IMG/VR virus record: IMGVR_UViG_3300027973_000135
Location: 1 to 33,813 of that record
Origin: a virus
Strand: one strand, 5' to 3'
DNA length: 33,813 nt
The position numbers and the translations under genes are program-made. The notes below the pieces were generated by a model. The model did no database searches. It saw nothing but the letters and a program-made list of their open reading frames with translations, and was not told where the DNA came from. Below are positions 33,204 to 33,813 of this stretch, piece after piece. Numbering within the stretch: position 1 is the stretch's first letter; each line of letters opens with the position of its first letter.

Positions 33204-33411
33204 AGCAACCATCTCCTAGATGATCACCCCTGAGGGCCAAAAGGTAAGTAAGGGGTCAGACGTTGGGTTCTATCATACTCACATTCAATAACATAGAGTA
33301 TGAAAGTTGTCCCCGATAGTTGCTGAAAAGGAATTGACATAAGGTTCTGGGGTGGATTACGACTATAGGGAAGAATGGAATGTCCCACCGAAGGCTAAAG
33401 ACGGCAGAACT
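33204..33411 (+). ncRNA. Structured RNA candidate
   Basis: Closing stem AGCAACCATC (33204-33213) with GATAGTTGCT (33315-33324), one mismatch. Inside: ACCCCT/AGGGGT (33226-33231 with 33251-33256) and TCATACTC/GAGTATGA (33273-33280 with 33296-33303, 8 bp), together a three-way junction. A second domain follows: GGTTCTG (33343-33349) with CAGAACT (33405-33411), enclosing GGTGG/CCACC (33351-33355 with 33385-33389). The stretch 33186-33498 has no plausible coding gene. No known RNA class recognised (not RNase P, tmRNA, 6S or a group I core that I can see). Confidence 0.55.
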
Positions 33412-33428
33412 GAAGCTCAATTTTAAAC

Positions 33429-33448
33429 AAAAAAATCCCTAAGGGGAT
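33429..33448 (-). terminator. Rho-independent terminator on the minus strand
   Basis: ATCCC/GGGAT stem with a short loop, then seven T on the minus strand. It would stop antisense transcripts before they enter the structured RNA region. On the plus strand it is a hairpin without a T run. Confidence 0.6.
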
Positions 33449-33498
33449 AGGTGTGTCCAATTAAGAAATTTCACGTACCTTTAGAAAAATTTTCTTGT

Positions 33499-33729
33499 AT
33501 GGCAACTAACATTAAAGCAGGGATTTACCAACCCCCATTTACTACAGGAGATGAGAATACAACTAATCTTCTTATATACATAGATGAGAAGATTGTGCAG
33601 TTCCTGGATGAGGAGGAAAAATTCGTGTGTCAGCTTAGCTATGAGGAACTTAGAGGAATCATGGCTATATTAGCTGCAGAGCAAGAAAAGACTCACCTTA
33701 GAATACAAGCCCAGATTAAAAAGAACTAA
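33499..33729 (+). CDS. Small acidic hypothetical protein
   Basis: 76 residues from ATG 33499 (MATNIKAGIYQPPFTTGDEN). An in-frame ATG at 33451 adds 16 residues but begins right after the terminator hairpin. Acidic, then a helical end (GIMAILAAEQEKTHLRIQAQ). The stop overlaps the next ATG (TAATG). No family recognised. Confidence 0.6.
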   Translation: MATNIKAGIYQPPFTTGDENTTNLLIYIDEKIVQFLDEEEKFVCQLSYEELRGIMAILAAEQEKTHLRIQAQIKKN

Positions 33730-33813
33730 TGCAGTCCCCATTCTATAAACAGAATAAGATAGTTAAGGTTGATATAAGCCTTAAGCAACTGCTTGATGTA
33801 GATACTACTAATG
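33729..33813 (+). CDS. Start of a gene cut by the window edge
   Basis: ATG overlapping the previous stop by one base (TAATG); 28 codons are open to the end (MQSPFYKQNKIVKVDISLKQ, then LLDVDTT). Function cannot be judged from this much. Confidence 0.55.
   Translation, partial: MQSPFYKQNKIVKVDISLKQLLDVDTTN

Noticed and set aside
33186-33440. Group I intron, RNase P RNA, tmRNA or 6S RNA
   Set aside because: The conserved core sequences of those classes are not present, and no interrupted gene flanks the region.
1-33813. Stop-codon recoding (TAG or TGA read as an amino acid), known from some crAss-like phages
   Set aside because: Genes are full length under the standard code. TAG ends the genes at 10918 and 26626, TGA those at 11779, 11994, 31021 and 31854, and no gene needs read-through.

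Overview
The window looks like part of a crAss-like double-stranded DNA phage genome (order Crassvirales), a group whose known hosts are mostly Bacteroidota. The basis is gene content and layout. At the left edge are two giant plus-strand genes: a single-chain RNA polymerase with a DFDVD catalytic loop, and a 1559-residue protein with an HExxH zinc-peptidase motif. They converge on a long minus-strand early and replication block. That block holds a family A DNA polymerase, a DnaB-type helicase, a Toprim primase, an SF2 helicase, a RecA-like AAA ATPase, a DnaA domain IV-like protein, uracil-DNA glycosylase, a 5'-3' exonuclease and an rIIA/rIIB pair. No database search was possible, so the taxonomic call rests on recognised motifs and gene order.

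Layout. 1-10481 (+): the two giant genes, ending at a strong hairpin terminator (10491-10522) that also serves the converging block. 10532-12668 (-): a tightly packed string of small genes with ATGA stop-start overlaps and local Shine-Dalgarno sequences. 12688-16208 (-): ung, an unknown 277-aa protein, 5'-3' exonuclease and rIIB. 16238-19027 (-): rIIA. 19086-20714 (-): PD-(D/E)XK nuclease, small protein and primase. 20804-26420 (-): candidate SSB, HTH protein, RecA-like ATPase, DnaB helicase, putative loader, SF2 helicase, DnaA-C-like protein and small membrane or basic proteins. 26443-26835 (-): one normal tRNA-Arg(UCU) and two tRNA-like genes with shrunken anticodon arms, around a 37-aa zinc-ribbon gene. 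26900-29916 (-): small proteins and DNA polymerase. 30058-32965 (-): another odd tRNA, an unknown 201-aa protein, tiny membrane proteins and two Ig-like proteins. From 33051 transcription runs (+): a small basic protein, an apparently structured RNA and two further genes.

How it fits together. The minus block supplies almost a whole replisome plus nucleases and repair enzymes, divided by minus-strand terminators at 19038, 20721, 30864, 31696 and 32248. The region around 32000-33450 is the divergent control region. It carries two copies of a 28-bp palindrome (GTAACA-N16-TGTTAC), TAnnTTTG promoter-like boxes, and a 200-nt RNA candidate whose predicted 5' end falls just after one of those boxes. 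The standard genetic code is consistent throughout: TAA, TAG and TGA all serve as stops.

Most notable: the tRNA-like genes with atypical anticodon arms, the structured RNA candidate at 33204-33411, the duplicated 28-bp palindrome, and a second structured stretch at 31624-31766.
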